From NCBI GenBank assembly GCA_012031345.1, contig JAAUTS010000007.1, positions 1 to 42,127 of the forward strand: a stretch of DNA of 42,127 nt. The letters are read 5' to 3'. Source of the stretch: Blastochloris sp. (lineage in GTDB: Bacteria > Verrucomicrobiota > Verrucomicrobiia > Methylacidiphilales > JAAUTS01). Below the pieces are notes generated by a model. That model did no database searches. It was not told the origin of the DNA and saw only the letters and a program-made list of their open reading frames with translations. A program made the position numbers and the translations under genes. Positions 17,450 to 28,151 of this stretch are shown here, piece by piece (the first letter of the stretch is position 1; the number at the start of each line of letters is the position of its first letter).

Positions 17450-17794
17450 TTACTGGCGGAGTTGCGAAAAAAAAAGCAGGGCCCAAGCCACCAACAACAA
17501 AACCCCGCCAATCGGGGTGATGGCTCCCAAAACCTTGATCCCACTCAACGACAACACATACAAACTCCCACTGAAAATCAGCAAGCCCAGCGTCATCAAC
17601 CGAAAGACCCATCGCGCCTGCGGCAACGCCAACGCCAAAATCAACAGAACCACCGCATGACAAAGATGATAAAATGAGGCCGTCTTCCAAACTTCGCTTG
17701 TCCCCAACTCCAGCAAACGTCCCTGCAAGCCATGCGCTCCAAAAGCTCCCAGGGCCACTGCCAAAAATCCCGTCGCTGCTGCAATCCTAAGCAT
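17450..17794 (-). CDS. DUF423 family membrane protein (YgdD-like)
   Basis: A 114-residue inner-membrane protein with four predicted helices. Family signatures are AALGAFGAHGL-type ALGAFGAHGLQGRL (residues about 15-28), VWKTASFYHLCHAVVLL, FSGSLYVLSLSG and ITPIGGVLLLVAWALL. Function is unknown in all members. ATG 17794, 52 bp after the response-regulator start on the same strand side. An overlapping frame at 17394-17690 is a shadow. Confidence 0.9.
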   Translation of the reverse strand: MLRIAAATGFLAVALGAFGAHGLQGRLLELGTSEVWKTASFYHLCHAVVLLILALALPQARWVFRLMTLGLLIFSGSLYVLSLSGIKVLGAITPIGGVLLLVAWALLFFSQLRQ

Positions 17795-17858
17795 TTGGAA
17801 ATATCAGCGCACAAAGGACCGGAAGCCAACACAAGTTTACGCAACACCCAACCCCTCT

Positions 17859-18155
17859 TCACGATTGCAACAAGAGCAGTTCCCCCACCATGTCGCTCCA
17901 TTCCTGATCCAAAGAACCAACCTGCATCTGACGTCCCGCGCGTTGATACCAATAAGAGGCGTTCCCTTCATCCCCTTCCTTGCGGTGCAGGTAGGCATGA
18001 ACCCAATCCCCTTCCCGCGATTGGGCTTCCTGAGCCAGGCGATGGCTGAGTTCCCAGTCCCCCTTCGCCTCCCACCACAAGGCCTGCAGTGGCAGAGTGA
18101 GCGTCTCGGGAGGCGCGGTCAACAAAAGCGAATGATGAAACTCTTCCTCGGTCAT
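17859..18155 (-). CDS. Conserved hypothetical protein (98 aa)
   Basis: Starts ATG 18155 (MTEEEFHHSLLLTAPPETL). The product carries LQALWWEAKGDWELSHRLAQ and DWVHAYLHRKEGDEGNASYW followed by YQRAGR, a pattern I recognise as a widespread short family of unknown function. The Trp/Asp/His-rich helices may form a TPR-like hairpin. The frame is open 22 codons further up but that would overlap the end region of the SNF2 gene. The SNF2 stop is 35 bp upstream, so it is probably the last gene of that operon. Confidence 0.75.
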   Translation of the reverse strand: MTEEEFHHSLLLTAPPETLTLPLQALWWEAKGDWELSHRLAQEAQSREGDWVHAYLHRKEGDEGNASYWYQRAGRQMQVGSLDQEWSDMVGELLLLQS

Positions 18156-18190
18156 GACGGCGCTTCCTTTTCTACTCCAACCTCGGAACC

Positions 18191-21100
18191 TTATTCCAGC
18201 AGACCCTGCAACTCCTCCCAACTCAGGTTGCGGATAAAAGCTTCTTCACTCACCAGGGTGTTGGCCACCAGATCAATTTTCTTGCGTTGCAGGTTGACGA
18301 TTTTTTCCTCCACCGTTCCGCGCGCAATCAGTTTGTAGGAATTCACCATGCGGGTCTGCCCAATGCGGTGAGCCCGCGCAGTGGCCTGATCCTCGACCGC
18401 CGGATTCCACCAGGGGTCAAAGTGAATGACCGTGTCGGCCCCGGTCAGATTGATGCCCGTGCCCCCGGCTTTCAGGCTGATCAGGAAAAGCGGGATGCTT
18501 TCGTCCGATTGAAAACGGCGGATGACCCCCTTGCGGTCCACCGTGCTGCCATCCAGGTAACAATAGTCGATCTTCTTTTTCTTCAACTCCGCCTCCACCA
18601 ACTTCAACATGGAAACGAACTGGCTGAAGACCAGGATGCGATGCCCACCGCTGATGGCCTGTTCGACCAGTTCCAGGAAGTAATCCATCTTGGCGGAGGG
18701 CTCCTTGAACTCGGCGGGCTGATCCGTGGGTAAAAGGTTCAAGTGACAACAGACCTGCCGCAGCCGCATCAACGCCGTCAACACCGCCAGACGGCTCCGA
18801 TCCTTGTCCTGACCCTTGGCCGTGCTGTGCTCGAAGACGTTGCGCCGCCCCTGCTCCAGGATGCGTTGATACACGGACTTTTGCTCATCTGTCAGCTCAC
18901 AGAAGGCCACCTGCTCCAACTTGGCCGGGAGTTCCTTGGCCACCTCGTTCTTGGTCCGGCGCAGGATGAAGGGCCGCACCCGCTGTTTGAGTCGCTTCTG
19001 TGCCGCCTCATCATTTTGTTTGGAAATGGGTAACTCATAACGACGCTTGAAATCATTGGCCGTGCCCAGATAACTCGGCATGAGGAAATCGTAGATGGAC
19101 CAGAGATCCAACAGGGAATTCTCAATCGGCGTGCCCGTCAACACAATGCGGTAATCCGCCTGCAACATCTTGGCGCAGGCCGCATTCTGACTGGACTTGT
19201 TCTTGATCTGCTGGGCTTCATCCAAAACCACCACATCAAACTCCAGCGTCTTGTAATATTCAATGTCCCGCCGCAGCAACGCATAGGAGGTGATGACCAA
19301 ATCACTGCCCTGGATCCGATCAAACAAGGACTGGCGCTTGGCTCCGTGCAGAACCAGACAACTCAGGTCGGGCGTGAACTTCAACGCCTCATCCTCCCAG
19401 TTCAGAACCAGACTGGTCGGACACACGATCAACACAGGCTTCTTCCGCTCCGCCTTGGCCGACTCCGCCCCGCCCTCGAACCTGCGATAGTGCAGATACG
19501 CCAGAGTCTGCAGCGTTTTGCCCAGACCCATCTCATCCGCCAAAATCCCACACATGGAATTGGAGGCCAGATAGTGCAGCCAGTTGACTCCACTGCGTTG
19601 ATAGGGACGCAGCAATGATTCCAGTCGCGATTGCAGCCGGATGTTCTCCCACTCCTTGAGGTCCGTCGGAGGCAGCCAGGTGGATTGGGTGGTCAGGGAC
19701 CAGCCGTTGCTTTTCAGCGCGGACCCAATGTAGGCGGCGTAACGGCGGTCGATCTTGATCTCTCCATTCTGCTGGTTCACCTGACAATCACGGATCACTT
19801 CCTGAAACTCACTGACCGCGCGGGTCGGCAGAAGGGCGATCCGGCCACTGTCCATACGTTGATGGCTCACCCCTGTTTGCAGAAGTTTTTGCACGTCGTG
19901 CGCGCTGAGAGCCTCCCGTCCGGAACTTTCCCGGAAACGAATATCCATGGAAAGCCAGTCCTCCCCGGAACTTTGCACCGTCACCTCCGGCTCGATCCGG
20001 TCACATTTATTCAACAAATCCTGCAAGCGGCGGCTAAACTGAATCGACCAGCGTTTGGACCATTTGGGCAGCACATTGGCCAGGAAAAAGCCGACCCGTG
20101 ATTCGTTGGACAGCGTGTAGAGTTCCTTCTGCCGTTGTCCCGGAACAAAACCGGAGGCCAGAATCTCCGTCCGGATCTTTTGCTCGCTCTGCTGGTCACG
20201 GATAAAGTAACGCTTCGGATTTTGATCATCCGGTTTCCAAGTCTCCCGTTCCAGACCGGTTTGGGCCACCGAACCCTGCACCAGGTAGCGCGTGTCCCCA
20301 TACACCGCCTCCACCTTCGCACTCAGGCCGGACAACATCCCATCCAGTGTGACCACCACCTCCGGTTTTTGTTTGGCAAACTGAAGATCCCCGCAGCCTT
20401 CCCCCAGCTCCAACTCCACCTGCCGTTCCAGGTAAGAAATTTCATGCTGAAAGAAATGGGCCAGTTGCTCCCGGGGCAGAACCAAATCCTTTTGACGCAG
20501 GCTGAGATAGCTGACAGGCAGGCCATTCAACCAGTTCAGTTTGTTGGCTAGCCAGTGCCATTGCCCCACGGTGGCCTGCAAGATCTCCGCCTGAGGCCCG
20601 GCCGCATCCTCCAAATGCAACAACAACTTTCCGTCCGCCTGCAAATTGAGATGCAACTTGCTTCGTTGCGCCGCACGTCCGATCTCCACCGGCGCGGCCT
20701 TGCCCAACATCACCCTGGGATGCCCCACCAGGTTGGAAAAAAAATCACCGAACTGTTTGGCCGACAACATCCACATGCCCGGCGTGGCGTTGTTGTTCAG
20801 GCGTCGGATGACATCAAAAATCTGCGAGTCCTGATCCGAGACGGCATAAGTGCCTTTCTCCTCACCGATGAATTTTTCCAACGGCGCACTATGGCCCCCA
20901 TGGACCGCTCCTTCACAAAGAATCCGCATCTCCCCGCTGTTCCAGGCCTCTTTTAAATTCAACGGCAACAAAATCGAAAGCTCCAACAACTGGGCGGTGT
21001 CCGCCGCGTCCGCCAAGGGCAGATAACGCACCCGACGCAGACCTTGCGGTGCCCCGGCCACGGCGGCATGACCCAGTCCACTCCCATTCTGGGCAAACGT

Positions 21101-21445
21101 GGGGGGACTGAGCAAGCTGCCCGACACTCCATTCTGGGCAGGACCATTCATCTGCTCCAAGCCCAGCGCAATCACATGCGCGCAGACCGTTCCATATTCG
21201 CGGGCTTGGCGACAAGAACACAAATTCTCCACCTCCGAAAGTCGATTCCCCAAATGCAGACGCGCGTTGACCGTGGTGGTGCCTGTTTGGACAATACCTT
21301 GCAGCAAGGGAGGCTCGTAAGCCACCTGTTGCACTTTGCCGCTTTCCCAGAGCGCCAAGCCCTCCTTCATCGCGCGCCAACCGCCAATTTCGAGAAGAAG
21401 TTCCTTGGTGATCTTCAACGGAACACCAGAACCGGATGTAGGCAT
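18191..21445 (-). CDS. SNF2/Rad54-family ATPase with N-terminal SWIM zinc finger
   Basis: A 1084-residue DNA-dependent translocase. The SWIM motif near the N-terminus (Cys76, Cys78, Cys88, His90 in CSCRQAREYGTVCAH) is followed by about 500 residues of poorly conserved beta-rich sequence. The SNF2 core starts near residue 610: motif I DEMGLGKT (about 634), motif II DEAQQIKN (about 741), motif III LTGTPIENSLLDLWS, and motifs V-VI SLKAGGTGINLTGAD and ATARAHRIGQT. This layout is usual for bacterial HepA-like helicases. It probably remodels protein-DNA complexes or transcription complexes. The gene is intact despite its length. Confidence 0.93.
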   Translation of the reverse strand: MPTSGSGVPLKITKELLLEIGGWRAMKEGLALWESGKVQQVAYEPPLLQGIVQTGTTTVNARLHLGNRLSEVENLCSCRQAREYGTVCAHVIALGLEQMNGPAQNGVSGSLLSPPTFAQNGSGLGHAAVAGAPQGLRRVRYLPLADAADTAQLLELSILLPLNLKEAWNSGEMRILCEGAVHGGHSAPLEKFIGEEKGTYAVSDQDSQIFDVIRRLNNNATPGMWMLSAKQFGDFFSNLVGHPRVMLGKAAPVEIGRAAQRSKLHLNLQADGKLLLHLEDAAGPQAEILQATVGQWHWLANKLNWLNGLPVSYLSLRQKDLVLPREQLAHFFQHEISYLERQVELELGEGCGDLQFAKQKPEVVVTLDGMLSGLSAKVEAVYGDTRYLVQGSVAQTGLERETWKPDDQNPKRYFIRDQQSEQKIRTEILASGFVPGQRQKELYTLSNESRVGFFLANVLPKWSKRWSIQFSRRLQDLLNKCDRIEPEVTVQSSGEDWLSMDIRFRESSGREALSAHDVQKLLQTGVSHQRMDSGRIALLPTRAVSEFQEVIRDCQVNQQNGEIKIDRRYAAYIGSALKSNGWSLTTQSTWLPPTDLKEWENIRLQSRLESLLRPYQRSGVNWLHYLASNSMCGILADEMGLGKTLQTLAYLHYRRFEGGAESAKAERKKPVLIVCPTSLVLNWEDEALKFTPDLSCLVLHGAKRQSLFDRIQGSDLVITSYALLRRDIEYYKTLEFDVVVLDEAQQIKNKSSQNAACAKMLQADYRIVLTGTPIENSLLDLWSIYDFLMPSYLGTANDFKRRYELPISKQNDEAAQKRLKQRVRPFILRRTKNEVAKELPAKLEQVAFCELTDEQKSVYQRILEQGRRNVFEHSTAKGQDKDRSRLAVLTALMRLRQVCCHLNLLPTDQPAEFKEPSAKMDYFLELVEQAISGGHRILVFSQFVSMLKLVEAELKKKKIDYCYLDGSTVDRKGVIRRFQSDESIPLFLISLKAGGTGINLTGADTVIHFDPWWNPAVEDQATARAHRIGQTRMVNSYKLIARGTVEEKIVNLQRKKIDLVANTLVSEEAFIRNLSWEELQGLLE

Positions 21446-21585
21446 CGTTCCAATAGTCCTGATTTCCGCGAGAAGATCAAGCAGGCTTTCGAAAAAAAGA
21501 CCGCCGCTTTTTTCCTCAGAAACATGGGAAAAGACATTCCACGCTTGGCCTTTTCGATTATTTCCTTATCCTTCCCCCATGTAAG
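21446..21585. promoter_or_regulatory. Divergent spacer between SNF2 and hybrid kinase genes
   Basis: 140 bp between two outward-facing starts. The plus-strand start at 21586 follows a CCTTCCCCCAT-GTAAG stretch with no strong ribosome site. No operator-like dyad is evident. Confidence 0.3.
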
Positions 21586-24070
21586 ATGACCACGCGACGC
21601 CCGCCAACTTCTGTCCCTTCCAAGCCTCCCCGCCTCCGTTGGCTCAGCCTCTTATCCTCGCTCGTTTTTTCCGTTGTCTTCTCCGCCCTCCCCACCCAGG
21701 GCCAAACTCCCGATCCCGATTTTCTCAATCGTCTCAGCCAGGAGGAGTTGGCCTGGCTCCGCAGCCATCCCAAAATCCGCATCGGATTCGATCCTTCCTG
21801 GCCCCCCTTCTCCTTCTACGACAACGAAAAAAATTACACCGGCATCGATTCCGAATACATCACCCTGATCAGCCGCCTCACCGGCATCCAATTCGAAATC
21901 ATCCACACCTCCTCCTGGCAGGAAACCCTGGACAAAGCCCAAAAACGGGAAATCGACATCGTCTCCGGCATGGCCCGCTCCCGCGCTCGTCAGGTCTATT
22001 TTAACTTCACCGAACCCTACGCTGCCTTCCCCGTCGCCATCATCACCCGCCTGGACTTCCCCTTTGCCACCAGCCTGAGCTCCCTCGAAAATCGAGCCAT
22101 CAGCGTCCCGGAAGGCTACATCACCACCGAACGTCTCCTGGAAGATTACCCCAACTACAGTCCCGTTCTCACGGAGAACTCCCAGCAAAGTCTCCGCGCC
22201 GTCGCCAAAGCAGACGCCGACGCCACCATCGAAAACCTCGCCACCGCCAGTTACCTCATCAAAAACAACGGTCTCACCAATCTCAAAATCGCCGGCCTCA
22301 CCCCCTACGAATTTGAAGTCCGCATGGCCGTGCGCAAAGACTGGATGGAATGCCTCGCCATTCTCCAAAAAGCACTCCAATACATCCCTCCCCACGAAAA
22401 ACAAAGGATCTACGACAAATGGATCTCCCTCGATTACGAGAACATCGTGCTGGAAGAAAAAGTCTGGCAGGTCGCTGGCGTCATCCTCCTCGCCTCAGGT
22501 CTTATCCTCCTCCTGGTCCTGCTCTGGAATCACCGCCTCAAACAGGAAATCCAACAACGCATCATTGCCCAGGACGCCCTGCGCACCGCCAAGGAGGAGG
22601 CCGAACGCGCTAACCAGGCCAAAAGCGAATTCCTGGCCAACGTCAGCCACGAAATTCGCACCCCCATGAACGCCATCCTCGGCTTCAACGCCCTGCTCAA
22701 AAAAGAAGTCGCCAGTCCTCTCGGTCAACGTTATCTCGATGCCGTCGAAGCCGGCAGCCGCACCCTGCTCACTGTCATCAACGACATCCTTGACCTCTCC
22801 AAGGTCGAGTCCGGCAAGCTCGAACTGCGTTACGAAATGACCGATCTCCGACACCTCATCGGCGAGGCCTGCGGACTGTTTGATTATCGTAATGAACAAA
22901 AAAAACTTCGTATCGACTATCTGGTGGAGGACTCCGTCCCGGCCCGCCTGCTCCTGGACGGCGTCCGTCTGCGCCAAGTTCTCTTCAACCTTCTGGGCAA
23001 TGCCGTCAAATTCACCGAACAAGGCAGCATCCACGTGCGCGCCTCTGCCAGCGAAGATAAACTCCCCGGCCTGGTCACCCTCGGCATCAGCGTTCAGGAC
23101 ACCGGCATCGGCATCGACCCGGAATTGCATCAAAAAATCTTTGAAGCCTTCGTTCAAGCCTCCGATCCCAAGAATAAAAAATTCGGCGGCACCGGACTCG
23201 GCCTGACCATCAGCAAACGACTCACGGAAATGATGGGAGGTCGTATCCGCGTGGAGAGCAGCCCCGGCCAGGGCAGCACCTTTCACATCATCCTGCCGGG
23301 AGTCAGCATCTGCCACCCCACACCCGGTCTCACGGAAAATGCCAACCCTCCCTCACTTGATTCCCTGCCCCCCTCCCGCATTCTGGTCATTGACGATGCC
23401 GAGTCCAGCCGGCTGCTTCTGGCCGATCTCTTCAAAGGCAGCCCACACACCCTGATCCAGGCCGAATCCTCCAACCAGGGACTCGCTCTGGCCCAAGCCC
23501 CCGGCGCACTGCGCCCGGATGTCATCCTCCTCGACCTGCGTCTGCCGGACATGGCAGGCATGGAAGTCGTCCAACATCTCCAAACCAATCCCCTCACCCC
23601 GTTCCATCCCCATCCTCCTCATCAGTGCCTCCAGCCCAGCCTCTCAGGATCTGCCCTCCGGCGTTCGCGGCTTCCTCCAAAAACCTTACAGTGCCGTGGA
23701 TCTCACGCGCATTCTCGCCTCCGTCCTGGAAACCCCCAAGCCAACCCCCACTCCCCAGCTTTCCATCTCTAACCCCGCCTCCCCCATCCTCCCCTCCCAG
23801 GATCATACTCCAGCCCCGAACCCTTCCCCCTCTTTGCTGCGCGAAATCCGACTTCTCTACGCCCAAAATCGCGCCGACTTGGAAAATCTGCGTATGAAAA
23901 AAATCCAGACCTTTGCCCAACAACTGGAAAGTCTCGCTCAACAACATCAGGACAAGGCCTGGGAGTGCCAAGCCCGGACCCTGCACGAGGACGCTCGCAG
24001 CTTCGACGTCGAACGTTGCCGCAGCTTTTTACAAAAAATCAAAAGTCTCCTGGAAGCTGAACCCACTTAA
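21586..24070 (+). CDS. Hybrid histidine kinase with periplasmic solute-binding (BvgS-like) sensor, one frameshift
   Basis: Membrane sensor kinase. Signal segment at about 20-40; SBP_bac_3-type sensor at about 50-275 ([34 protein letters not shown]); transmembrane helix ([17 protein letters not shown], about 293-309); HisKA with His355 in [16 protein letters not shown]; HATPase with [12 protein letters not shown]; receiver with Asp650 in [13 protein letters not shown]. The frame breaks at the C4 run 23597-23600. Removing one C gives [12 protein letters not shown] and completes the receiver ([15 protein letters not shown]). A linker and a C-terminal helical domain follow, ending at 24070. Restored length is about 828 residues. 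That domain ([20 protein letters not shown]) looks like an HPt-type bundle, though the expected His is uncertain. A second kinase starts 12 bp downstream. Confidence 0.88.
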
Positions 24071-24082
24071 ACGAGGCACCCC

Positions 24083-25190
24083 ATGCTGAGACTAGGCACC
24101 CAACTCAGAAATGCCCGCATCCTCCTGGTGGATGACAACCCCATCAACCTGCAAATGGCAGGCAGCCTCCTGCAAGATGAAGGTTACGACATTTTCCCCT
24201 GTCAGGAAGCCCGCAGCGTCCTGGGCCTGACTCGCGACATCCGTCCCGACCTCATCCTCCTCGATATCATGATGCCCGGTCTCAGCGGCATGGAGGTCTG
24301 CCGCAACCTCAAGGCGCTTCATGACACCAAAACATCCCCATCATTTTCCTGACCGCCGACGACACCCTGGTCGATACCATCGAGGCCTTCGCCTCGGGCG
24401 CGGTGGATTATGTCCTCAAACCCTTCCGCCCCCAGGAACTGCTGGCCCGCGTCCGCACCCATCTGGAATTAAAGCTCACTCACGACCGTCTGCTCCGTCT
24501 CAATGAGGAGAAGAACGCCTTGATGCAAATGGCCGCCCACGATCTGCGCAACCCCCTCACCGCACTCACCCTCTCACTCGAAGTCATGGCAGGACACGAA
24601 AATTTACCGGAGGAAATGCACCAGGAAATTCTCGACGCCCAAGGCCTGACCGATCGCATGCAGCGCCTCTTAAAAAACCTGCTCGACTCCAATGCCATCG
24701 AATCCGGTTATCGCAAAATGAACCCGGAAGTTTTTGACCTCGTCAGCCTCCTGCAGGAGGTTTGTATCAGCCTGCATGGAAGTTTGATGCGGAAAAAATT
24801 GTGCCTGAACTGCGACCTTCCTTCCGCACCTCTCCGCGTCTTTCTGGATCGTGAAGCCACCCAACAGGTGGTGGAAAATCTGCTCGGTAACGCCATCAAG
24901 TTTTCTCCCGAACTCAAAAACATCCACCTTCGCCTGGAGTCCGAGACACGCCTTATGCGCATTCGCATCCGTGACGAGGCCCAGGCATCAGCCGGGAAGA
25001 CAAAACCAAATTATTCTCCCGCTTCGGTAAACTCAGTGCCCGTCCCACCGGCGGGGAGGAATCCACCGGTCTCGGCCTCTTCATTGTCCATCAGCTGGTG
25101 GTGGCTCTTTGCGGTAAAATCACTTGTCAGGATCCGCAGGAATCCGGCACTGAATTTGTGGTCGAACTTCCCCTGCTTAAACCGGGCTGA
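24083..25190 (+). CDS. Response regulator-histidine kinase fusion, two frameshifts
   Basis: A soluble receiver-kinase: receiver (VDDNPINLQMAGSLLQDEGY; Asp61 in LILLDIMMPGLSG), HisKA (AAHDLRNPLTALTLSLEV, His about 152), HATPase (ENLLGNAIKFSPE, then GGEESTGLGLFIVHQLVVAL). The first break is in the A4 run 24329-24332: one more A restores DTKNIPIIFLTADDT. The second is at 24978-24979: one more G restores RDEGPGISREDKTKLFSRFG. Restored product is about 369 residues, ending at TGA 25188-25190. With no membrane segment, it probably takes signals from the kinase directly upstream (12 bp) through its receiver and forms a phosphorelay with it. Confidence 0.87.
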
Positions 25191-25210
25191 ACCACCCCGG
25201 CCTCACCTCG

Positions 25211-25846
25211 TCAGAACCTCCAGTTGACACCCACCACCGGCCCGATGGCATCCAAACCGTTGTTCTGCCGCTGCGGCTCGGACAGGCCCCCGTTGGAGAA
25301 ATGTTGGTAAAGCACCCCCAGCGAAATTTCCAGACGCTCATTCACCACATAACGGACACCCGTCCCCACGGCAAAGGTGAACATGAAATCCTGCCCCTGC
25401 GCTCCCATTGTGGTGCCACTGTCCGTAAATCCAATACCCACCCTGCTCTCGATGTAAGGGATAAAATCCCAACCTTCCTGCACAAAATTATAGCGCGGAC
25501 CAAACAGTGCCCCGGAAAAATAATTCTCCGGTCCTTCCACCACCGGATCATAATAACCGCTGAAAATCCATTCCGTGTTCCCTCGCCGCCACCCCTCGTT
25601 CCCGACCTCATCCAACTGCCAACGCACCGAAGCAATCTGAGGCAGAAAAACATAATTGTTGGACTCGTTGAACACACTAAAAAGGCTCGCCGTCTCGTAA
25701 GACAGATCCACCCGGTTCTCATAAAAACGCTCATCCACCCGCGTCACCGCTCCACTCCGCAACACAGGAGAACCGTCCACAGGCTCGCTTGCCCAAAGGA
25801 AGGGAACACTGAGAAACAACAACAACATGGCTGACTTGAACTTCAT
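25211..25846 (-). CDS. PagL-like lipid A deacylase / acyloxyacyl hydrolase family outer-membrane protein
   Basis: From ATG 25846 the 211-residue product has a signal peptide (MKFKSAMLLLFLSVPFLWAS) and an eight-stranded beta-barrel pattern. PagL-family marks are RYVVNERLEISLGVLYQHFS with the catalytic-type His-Ser pair in YQHFSNGGLS (His about 182), and the terminal strand GPVVGVNWRF ending in Phe, the usual outer-membrane sorting residue. PagL removes the 3-O acyl chain of lipid A; related family members may do other acyl hydrolysis. It implies an outer membrane with lipid A-like LPS. The open frame up to 26020 is not needed. Confidence 0.78.
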   Translation of the reverse strand: MKFKSAMLLLFLSVPFLWASEPVDGSPVLRSGAVTRVDERFYENRVDLSYETASLFSVFNESNNYVFLPQIASVRWQLDEVGNEGWRRGNTEWIFSGYYDPVVEGPENYFSGALFGPRYNFVQEGWDFIPYIESRVGIGFTDSGTTMGAQGQDFMFTFAVGTGVRYVVNERLEISLGVLYQHFSNGGLSEPQRQNNGLDAIGPVVGVNWRF

Positions 25847-25976
25847 CGGCTGGGAACGTAGCAAATCCTCCGGGCAAAGCAAGGCAGCTACCAAAAAAAT
25901 CCCCCGCTCCAACCTGTAGGCTCTTTTTCTGAAAGGCCCCCCCCAATCCCTCAGCCAAACGATCGCCTTGCTGACT

Positions 25977-27330
25977 TCAAGGCGGCAAAGGTCCCCAAAG
26001 TGACTGGAACATTTCCCCATACGTGATCGGGCGACCTAAAGGAATCAATCCCCACAATACTTGATAGGAAAGGATCAAATTCCCAACCGCCAACACTCCC
26101 AGAGCGATCCACAGCAGACCTCTTCTCAACGGATAGGGCTGACTCACTTGCAACAACCAGGCCCCACCCAACATGAAGAAAAACACACAACCCTCAAAGG
26201 CCCGGCTCCATAACTGTGCCCGAACCACCAACACTCCCAGGAAGCATTGACCCAAATCATGCCCAGCATGATCAACAACCCCACCCAGCCTACCCAACCC
26301 TTCTCTTTCCATGCCCAGGCCAGGAAACCCACGCATCCTAACACCAAGCCGGGTGACCAATAAAACAACCCATGATAAGGAGAAAACAAAACCTCCCACA
26401 GCTTGGGCTGCCACCACTGAAACCCTTCCCCATCATAAGAATACAGAAACCACTCACCATAAACTATTTTCCAACCCAGAAGCTGCGGAAACAAGGTCAG
26501 CCCACCTGCCAGCATCGCCACCAACCCACCCAACGCTCGCGCGTCCCGCCTCGAATCACTAACATCCCCACCACATAAGCCGGGAACAACAGATACAACC
26601 CGGATTGATACCGCGTAATCAGGGCCAGTCCCGCCGCCACTCCCACCTGAACCCACCAACCCATCCGCGTCGGCTCCTCCCTCAATTTCAAACTTGCCCA
26701 AAACATCCACATCACAGCGAAGAACACCAGATTGTGTGCCATCGAAAGCATCCAGGTCTGGTAAACATAAAGAAAGGAGGTCAACCAAATCAGCAAGACC
26801 CCGTGCAAGGCGGCAGGGTCAGGCACAAAGCGACGCACCACACGCCAGGCCAGAAACAGGGAAGCTGCCGCGTAAAGCAACTGTCCCCCAAGCAGCGCGT
26901 ATTGATACACTGGCCCATATCCATCCCTCTTGATCTCCCTCTCGCTCACGCTGTTGTGAATCAGAACCACCCCGTCCGCCAACAAATAAAAGGGAACACT
27001 CGAAATCGCCCACCCCACCCCATACTTGTTGGCCAGTCGCCCCGTCCGGGTCGGCTCGGATTTCAAATACTCCTGCCGCGCATGCTCCGGCAGGGTCCGG
27101 GTCTGTTCCATCGATTGTCTGAAATCAAAAGGCCTCTCCAAAAAAGCAGATCGCAACCAAAAATAATAAAAACTGTTGTCCCACCCCGCAATCGCACTGA
27201 CCATCGGCTTCTCCAGCAAATACTTGGTCTGAGTGTGAAAAAAATAAGCCGCTGAAACCACACAAGCCAACAACAGTCCCGCCGTTGTGCTGTTCCTCAG
27301 CAGATCGCGCAACTCTCCCAACCCTCTCAT
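25977..27330 (-). CDS. Polytopic membrane protein, probable GT-C/PMT-like glycosyltransferase, two frameshifts
   Basis: Starts ATG 27330, overlapping the aldo-keto reductase stop (ATGA). The N-terminal half includes AGWDNSFYYFWLRSAF, NKYGVGWAISSVPFYLLAD and several hydrophobic helices. The frame breaks near 26525-26531: one more G gives RWVGLVAMLAGG. It breaks again at 26208-26209: one more G gives GHSYGSRAFEGCVFFFMLGG. The restored product is about 451 residues with roughly 10-12 helices, including FSPYHGLFYWSPGLVLGCVG. An early extracytoplasmic acidic loop after the first helix fits GT-C enzymes, but no diagnostic motif is clear. It could transfer sugars from lipid carriers in envelope glycan or glycoprotein synthesis. 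Function is tentative. Confidence 0.7.
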
Positions 27331-28148
27331 GATAATCCCTGGGCATTGGCCCGAATGTTGTCCGGACTGAGCGACCCCACCACCACACTCCCCACCGCTG
27401 GCGACTTCAAACAAAATTCCAGACACTCTTCCGCGCTGTAAGCCTGCGCCCCCTCTCCCAGCCATCCGCTGCCCAATGCTTTTTTCACCAGCACGCCCCG
27501 GCCCAGCTTTTCCGCCCGCTCCAGGTTGACCTCCTCCTCCCGCGTCCAAGGATTGTAAGTCAACATGACCACATCCATCTTCTCCAGAGCCAGCGCCGTG
27601 CCTTCCACCGTTTTGGTGGATATACCATAAGCCCGGATCAACCCCTGACTCTTCGCCCGATCCAACATCTCCCCCAACTCCGGGTTGGAAAGAATCTCCA
27701 CATCCCTTCCATCGGAATGCACCAGCAACAAATCCAAATAATCCGTCCGCAACCGCTTCAAACTCCGCTCCAAACTCTGACGCAAGCCCCTCGCACTGAA
27801 ATCAAAATGGGAAACTCCCCCGCTAAAATCCTCGCCCGCTTTCCCACACAAAACCCAGTCCTCCCGCCGCCCCGGTAAGAGTCGGCCAATTCTTTCCTCA
27901 CTCAACCCATAGGCTGGTGCCGTGTCCAAAAGGTTGATGCCCAAGTCACGACAAAGCTCCAAAACTCCGGTCACCTCCTCCTGGCACGGCAGGGCAAAGC
28001 CCTTCGGATACTTGACCCCTTCATTCCGACCAAATTTGACCGTGCCTAAGCCCAGCTCGGAAACCTCTATCCCCGTCCCACCCAGCACTCTCCTTTCATT
28101 CGGATCCTTTGAAATTTTAAAATAATTGAATAATCTCATCCTGACCAA
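27327..28148 (-). CDS. Aldo/keto reductase family oxidoreductase
   Basis: A 273-residue NAD(P)H-dependent (beta/alpha)8 enzyme. The active-site tetrad is visible: Asp and Tyr in LLDTAPAYGLSEERIG (Asp about 74, Tyr about 79), Lys in LCGKAGEDF, and His in LLLVHSDGRD. VKKALGSGW and SPAVGSVVVGSLSPDNI are the C-terminal cofactor-binding signatures. Length is a little short for the family. It is between the FAD oxidoreductase (3 bp gap) and the membrane protein (4-bp overlap), so all three form one transcription unit. Substrate unknown; a sugar or polyol is plausible from context. Confidence 0.9.
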   Translation of the reverse strand: MVRMRLFNYFKISKDPNERRVLGGTGIEVSELGLGTVKFGRNEGVKYPKGFALPCQEEVTGVLELCRDLGINLLDTAPAYGLSEERIGRLLPGRREDWVLCGKAGEDFSGGVSHFDFSARGLRQSLERSLKRLRTDYLDLLLVHSDGRDVEILSNPELGEMLDRAKSQGLIRAYGISTKTVEGTALALEKMDVVMLTYNPWTREEEVNLERAEKLGRGVLVKKALGSGWLGEGAQAYSAEECLEFCLKSPAVGSVVVGSLSPDNIRANAQGLS

Positions 28149-28151
28149 GCT

